DNA from: Spongiactinospora sp. TRM90649 | GTDB lineage: Bacteria > Actinomycetota > Actinomycetes > Streptosporangiales > Streptosporangiaceae | NCBI RefSeq assembly: GCF_029382225.1 | Contig: NZ_JARLTC010000008.1 | Location: 124,001 to 188,000 of the forward strand | Direction of reading: 5' to 3' | Length of the DNA stretch: 64,000 nt | In this document: in pieces, positions 42,307 to 49,952 of the stretch | How the letters are laid out: the number at the start of each line of letters is the position of its first letter | Position numbering within the stretch: the stretch's first letter is position 1 | Notes under the pieces: generated by a model | Seen by the model: only the letters and a program-made list of their open reading frames with translations | Databases searched by the model: none | What the model was told of the DNA's origin: nothing | Made by a program: the position numbers and the translations under genes

Positions 42307-43506
42307 TCAGTCTTTCGTCATCGCGCCCAGCACCGCGTTGATTACGGACGCGGCGTCGTCCCGGTCCCGCCGCGCCCTCGCGGTGTCCTGTTCGCGCTCC
42401 GGCTCCAGCGTCACCCCCACCGCCACGTACGGTTTGCCCGAAGGGGCGAACCCGGTCGCCACCGCCGGTTCCCCCGGCAGTTCCACGGCCGCCGTGCCCG
42501 GCCCGCCGCGCTTCGCCTTCCGCGTCATCGTCCGGGCCACCGCCCGCGCCACCTTGGCGGGCATCGCCCACCGGTACAGCATGGGCGTGGTCTCCTCCAG
42601 CACCGTGCCGTCGTGCATCCGGATCTCGCGCACCAGATGGGGCCGCATCAGCACCCCGCCGTTGGCCACCGCCGCCGACAGCATGGCGATCTCCAGCGGC
42701 GTCGCCCTGGCCCCCTTCCCCGGGAACACGCTGGGCGACACCCACAGCGGGATGTAGAGGCCGCCGGAGTTGAACCCGAACCCCATGGCCTGCCGCCACA
42801 GCGCGCCGCCGGTGAGTCTCGCCGCCTGGCTGATGATGCCGAGCGCCGGTCCGACGGGATACGACCGGTTCAGCGCGCGGTTCATCAGCGGCGAGGCGTC
42901 GTCCGCCAGCAGCGCCGACTCCACCCGGGAGAGCGCCTGCGGATCGTGCGTGGCCAGCCGGTTCGGGTCGTAGGAGGGGAAGGAGACCAGCGCCAGGATC
43001 GCCCCCGTCGCCGGGTCCAGGGCGACGACCGCCCCACGGCGTCCCGTGTCGCGCAGCGCCTGGTAGGCGGCCCGCTGCGCGCGCTCGTCCACGGTCAGCC
43101 GGATGGAGGCGGCGGCGTGCCCGAGGTCGCCGAGCAGCGCCCGCACGTGCACGCGCGGATCGGCGCCGGACAGGACGGCGTCGCGCGCCCCCTCCATGCC
43201 GGTGGCGGCGAACAGCGACAGGTGTCCGGTCACCGGCGCGTAGACCGCGCCGCCGGGATACACCCGCCGATATCCGAACCGCCCGCGCTCGCGCACGCTC
43301 GTCGCGAGCACCCCGCCGCCCCTGGCCAGCAGCTCCCCGCGCGGCTGGTCGAACCGCTCTATCTGCGTGCGCAGATTGCGCAGGTCACGGCGGAGCGCGT
43401 CGGCGCCGAACGTCTGGAGATGGCTCACCTGGACGAGGAGCGCGAACATCAGCACCGCGCAACCGACCACCACGCGGCGCAACGGCACGTCCATCCGCCC
43501 CGCCAT
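42307..43506 (-). CDS. Catalytically degenerate PbpA-like penicillin-binding protein
   Basis: This 399-residue class B PBP-like protein has an N-terminal membrane anchor (11-30) and transpeptidase-domain landmarks: GAVVALDPATGAILALVSFP (159-177) and LSAAVANGGVLMRPHLV. Where PbpA has Y-P-P-G-S-T-F-K with catalytic Ser and Lys, this has YPVGPALG (216-223), so both are lost. The K-T-G motif is replaced by EPAVATGFAPSGK. The protein is also about 90 residues shorter than PbpA. It cannot be an active transpeptidase; a regulatory or scaffold role, or decay, is possible. Confidence 0.8.
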   Translation of the reverse strand: MAGRMDVPLRRVVVGCAVLMFALLVQVSHLQTFGADALRRDLRNLRTQIERFDQPRGELLARGGGVLATSVRERGRFGYRRVYPGGAVYAPVTGHLSLFAATGMEGARDAVLSGADPRVHVRALLGDLGHAAASIRLTVDERAQRAAYQALRDTGRRGAVVALDPATGAILALVSFPSYDPNRLATHDPQALSRVESALLADDASPLMNRALNRSYPVGPALGIISQAARLTGGALWRQAMGFGFNSGGLYIPLWVSPSVFPGKGARATPLEIAMLSAAVANGGVLMRPHLVREIRMHDGTVLEETTPMLYRWAMPAKVARAVARTMTRKAKRGGPGTAAVELPGEPAVATGFAPSGKPYVAVGVTLEPEREQDTARARRDRDDAASVINAVLGAMTKD

Positions 43507-43604
43507 GCCCCCTCCGGCCCACTAACCCCCCATTAGGTCTGGTCTAACAACCCGACCGAAAAGCCCGCCTCCGCTCCGCGTAACCGCCCCGCCAAAAGCG
43601 TCGT

Positions 43605-43853
43605 TCACGAACGCGTGCCGACGGCCCGCAGCCAGCGGGGCAGCAGCGCCCCGGCGGTGATCGGCGCGAGCCCCCAGGCCACCGGCGCGACCGTGCCCAT
43701 GAGCTCCGGCGAGTCGATCGCGAACCCGGCCAGGGCGACCAGGCCCGCGACGCCCGTCACGGCGAACGCCGCGGCGAGCGCCACCGCGCACCCCTGGGCG
43801 CAGGAGATCGCCCTCCCCGGCGCGGAGTACTTCCGGACGCTGAGCGGCGTCAT
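43605..43853 (-). other. Possible membrane-protein remnant
   Basis: An 82-codon minus frame has two hydrophobic helices (CAVALAAAFAVTGVAGLVAL and MGTVAPVAWGLAPITAGALL). Its first 20 codons are antisense to the TetR-like remnant. It is probably the C-terminal end of a lost membrane protein gene fused by deletion to unrelated sequence. Family not recognised. Confidence 0.3.
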
Positions 43854-44004
43854 GACCGTGGACCGCTATCCCGCCTTCTGCCGTCTGCTCACCGACGAGG
43901 CGGTCACCGCCGACATCGGCTACACCGCCGAGGACTTCCGGTTCGGCCTGGACCGCATCCTGGCCGGCCTCGCCGACCTGCACGGGAACCGCAGTTCTTC
44001 ATAG
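43798..44004 (+). pseudogene. C-terminal remnant of a TetR-family regulator
   Basis: About 65 codons encode LSGVMTVDRYPAFCRLLTDE and YTAEDFRFGLDRILAGLADL, typical of the C-terminal ligand domain of TetR/AcrR proteins (the 'F-x-F-G-L-D-x-I-L-x-G' ending). No HTH is present upstream; the preceding sequence is the antisense of a different fragment. It is a truncated, non-functional remnant. Confidence 0.6.
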
Positions 44005-44038
44005 ACCGGCTCCCCGGCTCCACTGTTCACGCGCTGGT

Positions 44039-44464
44039 TCACGAGACTGGGACGGCGTGGCGCTCCTCTGCCCGCTCGGCGTGCTCCTCCGGACCGTCGA
44101 GTTCCAGCACCCGGCGATACCAGGAGATCTTGCTCTGGATGGCCCGCTGCTGGTCCCTGAGGTTGCCGATCTCCGCCTCCACCCGCCGGTCGTGCTCCGC
44201 CAGCACGGCGACCCGGTCGGTGATCGTGTGGTCGCCCGCCCGGGTCAGCTTGGCGAACCTGAGCATCTCGGCGATCGGCATCCCGGTGTCGCGCAGGCAC
44301 CTGACCATGCCCAGCCAGCCGATGTCGCGCTCGGAGAAGCGCCGCTGGCCCGCCGCGTTGCGGGTGACCGGCTCCAGGAGCCCGATCCGCTCGTAGTAGC
44401 GCAGGGTGTCGAGGCTGAACCCGGTCCGTTCGACGGCCTGAGCCGGTGTGTACATCTCCACCAA
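44039..44464 (-). CDS. MerR-family regulator
   Basis: This 141-residue protein has an N-terminal MerR winged helix (YTPAQAVERTGFSLDTLRYY, about 5-24; ERIGLLEPVTRNAAGQRRF) and a long coiled helix (EHDRRVEAEIGNLRDQQRAI) ending in a short effector tail without metal-binding cysteines. The upstream region holds a classical MerR-type promoter with an inverted repeat in the spacer, implying autoregulation. Confidence 0.92.
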   Translation of the reverse strand: MVEMYTPAQAVERTGFSLDTLRYYERIGLLEPVTRNAAGQRRFSERDIGWLGMVRCLRDTGMPIAEMLRFAKLTRAGDHTITDRVAVLAEHDRRVEAEIGNLRDQQRAIQSKISWYRRVLELDGPEEHAERAEERHAVPVS

Positions 44465-44475
44465 GGCAGCTTCGC

Positions 44476-44498
44476 ACCTGGAGTGGGCTCCAGGTCAA
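44476..44498 (-). promoter_or_regulatory. MerR-type promoter/operator
   Basis: On the minus strand TTGACC (-35) runs into the perfect inverted repeat ACCTGGAG-CCCA-CTCCAGGT (44495-44476). MerR regulators bind such repeats in long 19-20 bp spacers and distort the DNA to activate. The operator is just upstream of the MerR gene itself. Confidence 0.65.
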
Positions 44499-44523
44499 GC
44501 TCCAGCACCGGCCGCGCGTGCCG

Positions 44524-44916
44524 TCAGTCGACGGCGATCGCCTCGATCTCCAGCAGCCACTCCTCGGAGTAGATGTCGGTGATGATGATGGTCAGCGCGG
44601 GCGTGTGGTCGCCCAGCACCTCCTTGCGGATGCGCCCGTTCGCCGCTCGGTACTCGCGATCCGACAGGTAGGTGGTCACCTTCGCCAGGTTGCGCACCCC
44701 CATCCCGGCCTCGGCCAGCACCCCGAGCACGTTGCGCCAGACGATCCGGCACTGCGTCTCGAAGTCCTCGGGGACCTTGCCCTCCTCCGCCCAGGGCACC
44801 TGTCCGCTCACGAACACCGTACGGCGCGCGCCCGTGACCAGCGTGCCGTGCGTGTAGTCGCCCGGCGACTGAGGCAGGAACTCCGGGTCGAGCGGGCGGA
44901 TGGACGGTTCGCTCAC
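44524..44916 (-). CDS. RidA (YjgF/UK114) family protein
   Basis: This 130-residue protein has the RidA pattern VFVSGQVPWAEEGKVPEDFE, then FETQCRIVWRNVLGVLAEAG and VTTYLSDREYRAANGRIR. RidA proteins deaminate reactive enamines/imines. The GTG start overlaps the stop of the XRE-cupin gene (GTGA) and follows GGAGG, so the two are translationally coupled. Confidence 0.9.
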   Translation of the reverse strand: MSEPSIRPLDPEFLPQSPGDYTHGTLVTGARRTVFVSGQVPWAEEGKVPEDFETQCRIVWRNVLGVLAEAGMGVRNLAKVTTYLSDREYRAANGRIRKEVLGDHTPALTIIITDIYSEEWLLEIEAIAVD

Positions 44917-45494
44917 AGGTCCTCCAGCGCTACGTGATGATCGTGGACGGGCACGTGCATCGCGGTGTAGTAGACGCACTCGACGTCGCCGGGATTGGCG
45001 AAGGCGTGCACGCAGTCGCCCGCGTAGTAGAGGGCGTCACCGGTGTCGACCTCGTGGGTCACGCCGTCGAGCGTCACCGTCAGCCGTCCCGTCTCGACCG
45101 CGAGGTATTCACGTGAGCCGGGGGCGTGCGCGGCGAACGCGCCGACCAGCACCCCCGGCGGCACGGTGGTGCGGATGAACTCGAACTCGACCCCGGGCAG
45201 ATTCGGCGACAGGATCCGCCGCTGCCAACCGGTCTCATCACGAATCGCGGGCTGCTCCCTGGCCCGCAACGTGATCACCCTGTCGGGCTGCTCCTCGCCC
45301 AGCAGCCGCGACACGGTGACCCCGAGCGCGGTGGCCAGCCGGGCCAGGACCAGCACGGTAGGCAGCTTCGTTCCTCGCTCGACGGCCGAGATCATGCTCC
45401 GGCTGATCTCGCTGAGACCCGCCAGCTCATCCAAACTCAACCCGCGCCGCCGCCGCTGCTCCCGCAGCCGAACCCCGAGCCCACCGACATCCAT
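44913..45494 (-). CDS. XRE-family regulator with cupin sensor domain
   Basis: This 193-residue protein has an HTH_3 domain (LSLDELAGLSEISRSMISAV, about 20-39) and a C-terminal cupin (GSREYLAVETGRLTVTLDG; DALYYAGDCVHAF) that probably binds a small ligand. TATAGT lies exactly 6 bases before the chosen ATG, indicating a leaderless message; a start at 45521 is therefore unlikely. It forms an operon with RidA and probably controls an amino-acid-related function. Confidence 0.9.
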   Translation of the reverse strand: MDVGGLGVRLREQRRRRGLSLDELAGLSEISRSMISAVERGTKLPTVLVLARLATALGVTVSRLLGEEQPDRVITLRAREQPAIRDETGWQRRILSPNLPGVEFEFIRTTVPPGVLVGAFAAHAPGSREYLAVETGRLTVTLDGVTHEVDTGDALYYAGDCVHAFANPGDVECVYYTAMHVPVHDHHVALEDL

Positions 45495-45498
45495 GGCT

Positions 45499-45527
45499 CC
45501 ACTATAGGAGAAATTTTCCACTAAAGG
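45499..45527 (-). promoter_or_regulatory. Leaderless -10 and CCACTAWAGG direct repeats
   Basis: TATAGT (45506-45501) precedes the XRE-cupin ATG by 6 bases. The decamers CCACTATAGG (45499-45508) and CCACTAAAGG (45518-45527) are direct repeats 19 bp apart, with the near-palindrome GGAGAAATTTTCC between them. They are likely autoregulatory sites. Confidence 0.5.
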
Positions 45528-45540
45528 CGAATGTTTTCGG

Positions 45541-46380
45541 TCAGTTCGCGGGGCAGCCGGTCATCTGCTTCCGGATGTGCGCGGACAGCGCGGGAGACGA
45601 CTTCATCCGTTCCGGCTGCGCCCAGACGATGACCTTTCCCGGGGCCGTCGGCACCGCGTCCATGACGAACCAGTCGCCCGGGACCTGCTTGGCGGGCTTG
45701 GACCGGTCGCTCACCCTGAACTCCTCGATCGTGCCGTCGCGCTCGGCCAGCGCCGCCCGCACCTTGTCCACGGTCATGCCGCGGAACGGGACGCAGTGCA
45801 GCAGTTCGCCTGTGGCGTCGACGTCACCGGCGGATTCGTACTGCTCGCCGGGCTTGGCCGGGCGGGCGAAGAAGATCCGCGCGCTGCCCTTGAACTCGGC
45901 GGGGATGCGGAAGGAGAGCACGCACCGTCCGCCGGGAAGGTCGCAGTCGACCGAGTCCTCGGCGATGTTGGCTCCTTCGGAGATTTCCTGATTCGTGACC
46001 TGGCCGGCCATGCTCGGCGAGCCCGGCCCGACCGACAGCCCTACGTCGAATCCGCGGGCCTTGAACTCGGCCGTGAAGCGCTCGGGATCGGCGTAGAGGT
46101 CCTTGACGGTGACGATCCAGTCGCCCCCGGAGCGCTGGAACGCCAGCGCGGCGGGGGGCGCGATGCCGCTCGGCGCGTCGGCGGGGAGGAAGGCCACCGC
46201 GAGGGCGGCCGCCGTCCCAAGCGCCATGGCGGCGGGGATCAGCACCGGCCAGCGCGGCCTGCGACGCGCCTCGACCGGCGTCGCGACGATCTCGTTGAAC
46301 AGCTCCCGCGCCCCCTCCCCCGCTTCGGGCGCGTGGGGCGCGGGGTCGATGGCGCCCACCATCCGGCCGATCTTGCTCAC
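45541..46380 (-). CDS. Single-pass membrane protein partner of the ECF sigma factor
   Basis: This 279-residue protein has a cytoplasmic N-terminus (~45 residues), one membrane helix (WPVLIPAAMALGTAAALAVA) and a ~200-residue extracytoplasmic domain with cysteines in DCDLPGGRC and near the end. No ZAS zinc motif is visible. Its start overlaps the sigma gene stop by 4 bases, so it probably acts as anti-sigma factor or signal transducer for it; this is inferred from context. Confidence 0.7.
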   Translation of the reverse strand: MSKIGRMVGAIDPAPHAPEAGEGARELFNEIVATPVEARRRPRWPVLIPAAMALGTAAALAVAFLPADAPSGIAPPAALAFQRSGGDWIVTVKDLYADPERFTAEFKARGFDVGLSVGPGSPSMAGQVTNQEISEGANIAEDSVDCDLPGGRCVLSFRIPAEFKGSARIFFARPAKPGEQYESAGDVDATGELLHCVPFRGMTVDKVRAALAERDGTIEEFRVSDRSKPAKQVPGDWFVMDAVPTAPGKVIVWAQPERMKSSPALSAHIRKQMTGCPAN

Positions 46381-46925
46381 AGGCTCTCTCCTCTCGGTTC
46401 CGCGATCGCCTGTCCTTGTTCCGTCAGCCCCAGCCCGACGGCCAGCCGCTTGCGCGCCCGGTGCAACCTGATGCGCGCCGCGGTCGCCGTACAGCCGAGC
46501 ACCTTGCCGATCTCCGGGCCGGTCAGCTTCTCCCAGAAGGCCAGCGCGAGCACCTCCCGATCACGGGCGGACAGCTCGTCGAACGCCGCCCGTACTCGGT
46601 CGTGCCGGCCGTCGTCCTCAACGGCCGCGGCCGGCCGCGCGGCCGACAACTCGTCCTTGAGCCGCGCCGCCAGCCCCGCTCTACGCGACTCCCCCCGCCG
46701 CTGGTTGGCGAGAACGCGGCGCGCCACGCCGTACAACCACAGCCGGGCCGCCTCCCCCTCGGGCACCTCGGCGATCCGCCGCCAGGCGGTGAGAAACGTC
46801 TCAGAGATCACGTCCGCCGTATCGTCGGGCGAGTCGGTACGCCGGGCGGCGTAATGGTGAATGGCCGGGTAGTGCGCGGTGTAGATCGCTTCCAAGCGGT
46901 CTCGCGCTCCCGGTGGATGGCTCAC
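46377..46925 (-). CDS. ECF-type RNA polymerase sigma factor
   Basis: This 182-residue sigma-70-family protein has region 2 (DDTADVISETFLTAWRRI) and region 4 (LSARDREVLALAFWEKLTGPE and IGKVLGCTATAARIRLHRAR). It directs RNA polymerase to stress or envelope genes under control of the membrane protein encoded next. ATG start. Confidence 0.92.
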   Translation of the reverse strand: MSHPPGARDRLEAIYTAHYPAIHHYAARRTDSPDDTADVISETFLTAWRRIAEVPEGEAARLWLYGVARRVLANQRRGESRRAGLAARLKDELSAARPAAAVEDDGRHDRVRAAFDELSARDREVLALAFWEKLTGPEIGKVLGCTATAARIRLHRARKRLAVGLGLTEQGQAIAEPRGESL

Positions 46926-47354
46926 GGATGGCTCTCCTCATACCAAGGCGTCCGAACACCCCGATAAATGTCCGGCACCCTCTCCGAGTGTTTCGCCCCT
47001 CCACCGAGGGCTCAGGCGGCGCCCACGCCTTCGGTGCTGATCTTCCATCCTGGGAAGTGGACTCCGCCGACGCCGACGCGGCCGGCCTCCGAGATGCATA
47101 CCGAGAGTTCTGCGGATCGCCGGCCAGGTGATCACCGGATCATCAGCATGATCGGGGCTGTGGTCTATGTTGGGAGGGTGACTACCGGGACGGCTTCGCG
47201 CCACACACGGATCGGTGACCCGGTGCCCTTCTGAGCGCCGTACGGGCCGGTGCGGGCCCGCTGTTCGATCGAGGAGCTCGCGCCGCCGCACGGGCACCGC
47301 CTCCCGTCGTGTTGATCTCAGGCTCGGCACATCGACCACACGACAGGAGAGTTC
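46926..47354. other. 429-base non-coding gap with a repeat copy
   Basis: No supportable gene is seen. It contains one copy of a 39-bp repeat (47080-47118). It also contains a TATGTT hexamer followed by 6 bases and an 18-codon GTG frame (starting near 47178) that may be the leaderless start of a lost gene. Confidence 0.4.
47080..47118. repeat. 39-bp repeat, copy A
   Basis: It matches 48608-48646 at 34 of 39 positions in direct orientation. The conserved core is GCATACCGAGAGT with flanking GGCCGGCC and GGATC. The two copies flank the dienelactone hydrolase remnant and the CGNR gene. Confidence 0.6.
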
Positions 47355-47637
47355 ATGCCCATCAAGACGCTGCGGATTCCCACCGCGGACGGCCAGGCCG
47401 ACGCGTTCGCCGCCTTCCCCGACGGCGGCGAGCGGCACTGGCGACCTGACGCCCGAGGCGCTCGGCGAGCTCAACCAGGCCCTGGACGCCGCAGGCGTCG
47501 GCTACACCTCCGAGATCTATCCCGGCACCGTCCACGGCTTCACCATGGCCGACACCGACGCGTTCAACGCCGCCGGGCTGAAGCGCCACTGGGACCGGCT
47601 GCTTCCCCTTCTGGAGCACACCCTGGGCAACGGCTGA
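47355..47637 (+). pseudogene. Dienelactone hydrolase with central deletion
   Basis: The start (MPIKTLRIPTADGQADAFAA, FPDGGERH) matches the N-terminus of dienelactone-hydrolase-family proteins. After about 28 codons the frame shifts and the sequence jumps to the C-terminal part (DLTPEALGELNQALDAAGV, then YPGTVHGFTMADTDAFN with the catalytic His). The central ~130-150 residues, including the nucleophile Cys/Ser, are missing. It is non-functional. Confidence 0.78.
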
Positions 47638-47724
47638 GGCTCCGGAGTTCTCGGGGCGCTTCGAGGCCGGCGTGAGGGCGGGTCGACCGTGCCCGCCCTC
47701 ACCGCCTCCGGCGGGGCTCCACGG

Positions 47725-47874
47725 TCACGAGATGGCTCTGATCAGCTCCTGCCGGGCCGTGCGGATCTCCCACACACCGCATTCGCAGCGCAGGTAGGTG
47801 ACCACGCCTTCGGAGGTGACATGCGATGAGACGACGCAGAGAGTCATGGGGTCGTGCTGGTCTCCAGAGTGCAT
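47725..47874 (-). CDS. Possible very small zinc-ribbon-like protein
   Basis: A 49-codon frame ends with TSEGVVTYLRCECGVWEIRT, a C-x-C pattern in a beta-hairpin seen in tiny actinobacterial proteins (from memory). ATG at 47874 or 47847 could start it, and neither has a good ribosome site. It is divergent from the CGNR gene with only 25-52 bases between. Function unknown. Confidence 0.4.
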   Translation of the reverse strand: MHSGDQHDPMTLCVVSSHVTSEGVVTYLRCECGVWEIRTARQELIRAIS

Positions 47875-47899
47875 GACTCCAACGTGCTGTAATGGCCTT

Positions 47900-48433
47900 A
47901 TGCATTTCAATGCTTACGGGGGGAACGGCGCCGAGCTGGCCGCCGCCCTGGTCAACGCCACCGAATTCACCCCGGAGGTGCTCGCGGTGACGCTGTCGGA
48001 GCACGGCATGCTCCGCACCAGGCTCACGCACGCCCAGGCCCGTGAACTGGGTGAGTGGCGGCACAGACTCGCCCCCGTCTTCGGTGAACTCGACCAGGAC
48101 ACCCAGATCCGCCTGATCAACGATCTGCTGCAGATCACCGCGTCGAAGCCGCACGTGAGCGCGCACGACGGCCGCGAGCCGCACCTGCACTTCTTCTCCA
48201 TAGACGCCGACATCGTCTCCAGGGCCAAGGACACCACGGCGGGCGGACTGGCCATGGCCATATCGTTCTCCGACGGCCGCCGGCTGGGGCGCTGCGACAG
48301 GACCGGCTGCGAGACCGTCTACGTCGACACCTCACGCAACGGGCGTCGCAGATTCTGTTCCTTGACCTGCGCGAACAGGGTCAACGTAGCGGCACACCGC
48401 TCCAGAAACGCTCAGAGCCCGTCCACGGCCTAA
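47900..48433 (+). CDS. CGNR zinc-finger regulator
   Basis: This 177-residue protein has N-terminal ABATE-like sequence and a C-terminal finger CDRTGCETVYVDTSRNGRRR followed by FCSLTCANRVNVAAHRSR (C-A-N-R in place of C-G-N-R). It is a second member of the family also encoded at 11598. The hexamer TGTAAT lies 6 bases before the ATG, suggesting a leaderless start; an upstream extension to 47798 is unlikely. Confidence 0.82.
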   Translation: MHFNAYGGNGAELAAALVNATEFTPEVLAVTLSEHGMLRTRLTHAQARELGEWRHRLAPVFGELDQDTQIRLINDLLQITASKPHVSAHDGREPHLHFFSIDADIVSRAKDTTAGGLAMAISFSDGRRLGRCDRTGCETVYVDTSRNGRRRFCSLTCANRVNVAAHRSRNAQSPSTA

Positions 48434-48607
48434 CGATCTTCTGGTCGGTCGCAGGAGCCAGGCCCTTCGCCGGAGCGACCCGCTCGGCGTGATCGCTCCG
48501 GCCGGCAGGCGGTGCGAACCCAGGAGGCGATGGAGGGCGGACGGCCGGCGCCGTCGAGCCGGTGGCGCGCCGCCGAGGGCGTCACTCGTTGTAGAAGCCC
48601 GGCAGGT

Positions 48608-48646
48608 GGCCGGCCGTCGAGAGGCATACCGAGAGTCCTGTGGATC
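48608..48646. repeat. 39-bp repeat, copy B
   Basis: Direct copy of 47080-47118 with 34 of 39 identical positions, 1.53 kb apart. Confidence 0.6.
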
Positions 48647-48780
48647 ATGAGACGAGTAGATCCACGGCCACATGCCTACGAAGGCATATCGGGCCTTGAA
48701 TGACATGTGAATTGGTCGGTTACTTTCGTTAATTTGGAACGATTGAATTCATCGCTAAGCGGCCGACTGTTGGCGAAAGC

Positions 48781-48845
48781 GCCGGGCGAAGCCCGGCACG
48801 GAAAGGCGACCGAGCGAAGCGAAAACCTTTGCGCGCGGAGCGCGC
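48781..48845. repeat. Cluster of short hairpins with trinucleotide loops
   Basis: GCCGGGC-GAA-GCCCGGC (48781-48797) and GCGCGC-GGA-GCGCGC (48831-48845) are perfect small hairpins. Between and after them are GAGCGAAGCG and GAGCGCAGCGAG, related sequences of the form GAGCG-N-AGCG. The array resembles small palindromic intergenic repeats. Function unknown. Confidence 0.45.
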
Positions 48846-48983
48846 TTGGGAAGTACGTCCGAGCGCAGCGAGGGCGGTCGGGCGTGCGCGTCACGGCTCC
48901 CTCCCGTGAGGCGAGGAGTGGGGGCTGCCGACGGAGGTTGGGGGGGTTGACCTAGAGGGCGCTCCAGCGGTCAGGGTTGGGGG

Positions 48984-49922
48984 ATGACCGAGATCCAGAT
49001 GGCGTTGGGCACGATTCCGTTCGGGACGACCGTGGGCAGGGACGAGTCGTTCGCGATCCTTGACCGCTTCGTCGAAGCGGGTGGCACCAGGCTCGACACC
49101 GCCAACAACTATCCCTTCTGGCACGAAGGCCGTACCGGTGACGAGAGCGAGGAGACGATCGGCGCGTGGCTGGAGTCGCGTGGGATCCGGGACCGGATCG
49201 TCCTCGGGACGAAGTGCGGGGCGCGGCCGACGATCCCCGGTGATCGGACGCTCGACTCGGCCGAGGGGCTGGCCGGGGACACGATCAGGAAGGCGATCGA
49301 GGGGAGCCTGCGGCGGCTGCGGACCGATCGGGTCGACCTGTACTGGGCGCACATCGAGGACCGGTCCGTCCCGATGGAGGAGACGCTGGGGGCGTTCGCC
49401 GAGCTGGCCGTCCAGGGCAAGGTGGGTGAGATCGGGGCGAGCAATCTGCCCACCTGGCGGCTGGAGCGGGCGCGGGCGTCGTCCAGGGCGAACGGCCGGC
49501 CCGTCTACACCCACGTGCAGCTCCGCTACAGCTACCTGCGGCCCCGCCCGGGGGTCGTTCCCGACACCACGCATCGCCTGGCGAGCAGCGAGACGCTGGA
49601 CTACGTGCGTGAGGAGCCCGATCTGACGCTGTGGGCCTACACGACGCTGCTGGGCGGCGCCTACACGCGTCCGGATGATCGGCCCATGCAGGAGATCTAT
49701 CACCATCCGGGCACCACCCGCCGTCTCGCCGTGCTCGGGGAGACCGCCCGGGAGCTGGGGGCCTCGCCGAATCAGGTCGTGCTTGCCTGGCTGATGGGCG
49801 GGGAGCCCTCGGTCGTGCCGATCGTCGGGGTCAGTTCGATGGCACAGCTCGACGAGGCGCTGGGCGCGGCGGACCTGCGCCTCGACGACAAGATCCGGGC
49901 ACGGCTCGACGAACCGGTCTGA
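48984..49922 (+). CDS. Aldo/keto reductase
   Basis: This 312-residue (beta/alpha)8 NADPH-dependent oxidoreductase has the catalytic set Asp and Tyr in RLDTANNYPF, Lys in LGTKCGARP and His in YWAHIEDRS, plus the C-terminal NADPH-binding VPIVGVSSMAQLDEAL. It reduces aldehydes or ketones. ATG start after GGGGG. It is convergent with the TetR gene. Confidence 0.92.
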   Translation: MTEIQMALGTIPFGTTVGRDESFAILDRFVEAGGTRLDTANNYPFWHEGRTGDESEETIGAWLESRGIRDRIVLGTKCGARPTIPGDRTLDSAEGLAGDTIRKAIEGSLRRLRTDRVDLYWAHIEDRSVPMEETLGAFAELAVQGKVGEIGASNLPTWRLERARASSRANGRPVYTHVQLRYSYLRPRPGVVPDTTHRLASSETLDYVREEPDLTLWAYTTLLGGAYTRPDDRPMQEIYHHPGTTRRLAVLGETARELGASPNQVVLAWLMGGEPSVVPIVGVSSMAQLDEALGAADLRLDDKIRARLDEPV

Positions 49923-49952
49923 ACCGGCCCGAGCCAGGCCTGAGCCGGTCGC

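Larger units (their letters stand above)
48434..48983. other. 550-base non-coding gap
   Basis: No supportable gene is seen. It holds the second 39-bp repeat copy (48608-48646), an AT-richer stretch at 48700-48760, and a run of short GC hairpins at 48781-48845 just upstream of the aldo/keto reductase gene. Confidence 0.5.

Noticed and set aside
39254..48900. Insertion-sequence activity behind the cluster of damaged genes
   Set aside because: No transposase frame, terminal inverted repeat or target duplication was found; only the 39-bp direct repeats hint at mobility.
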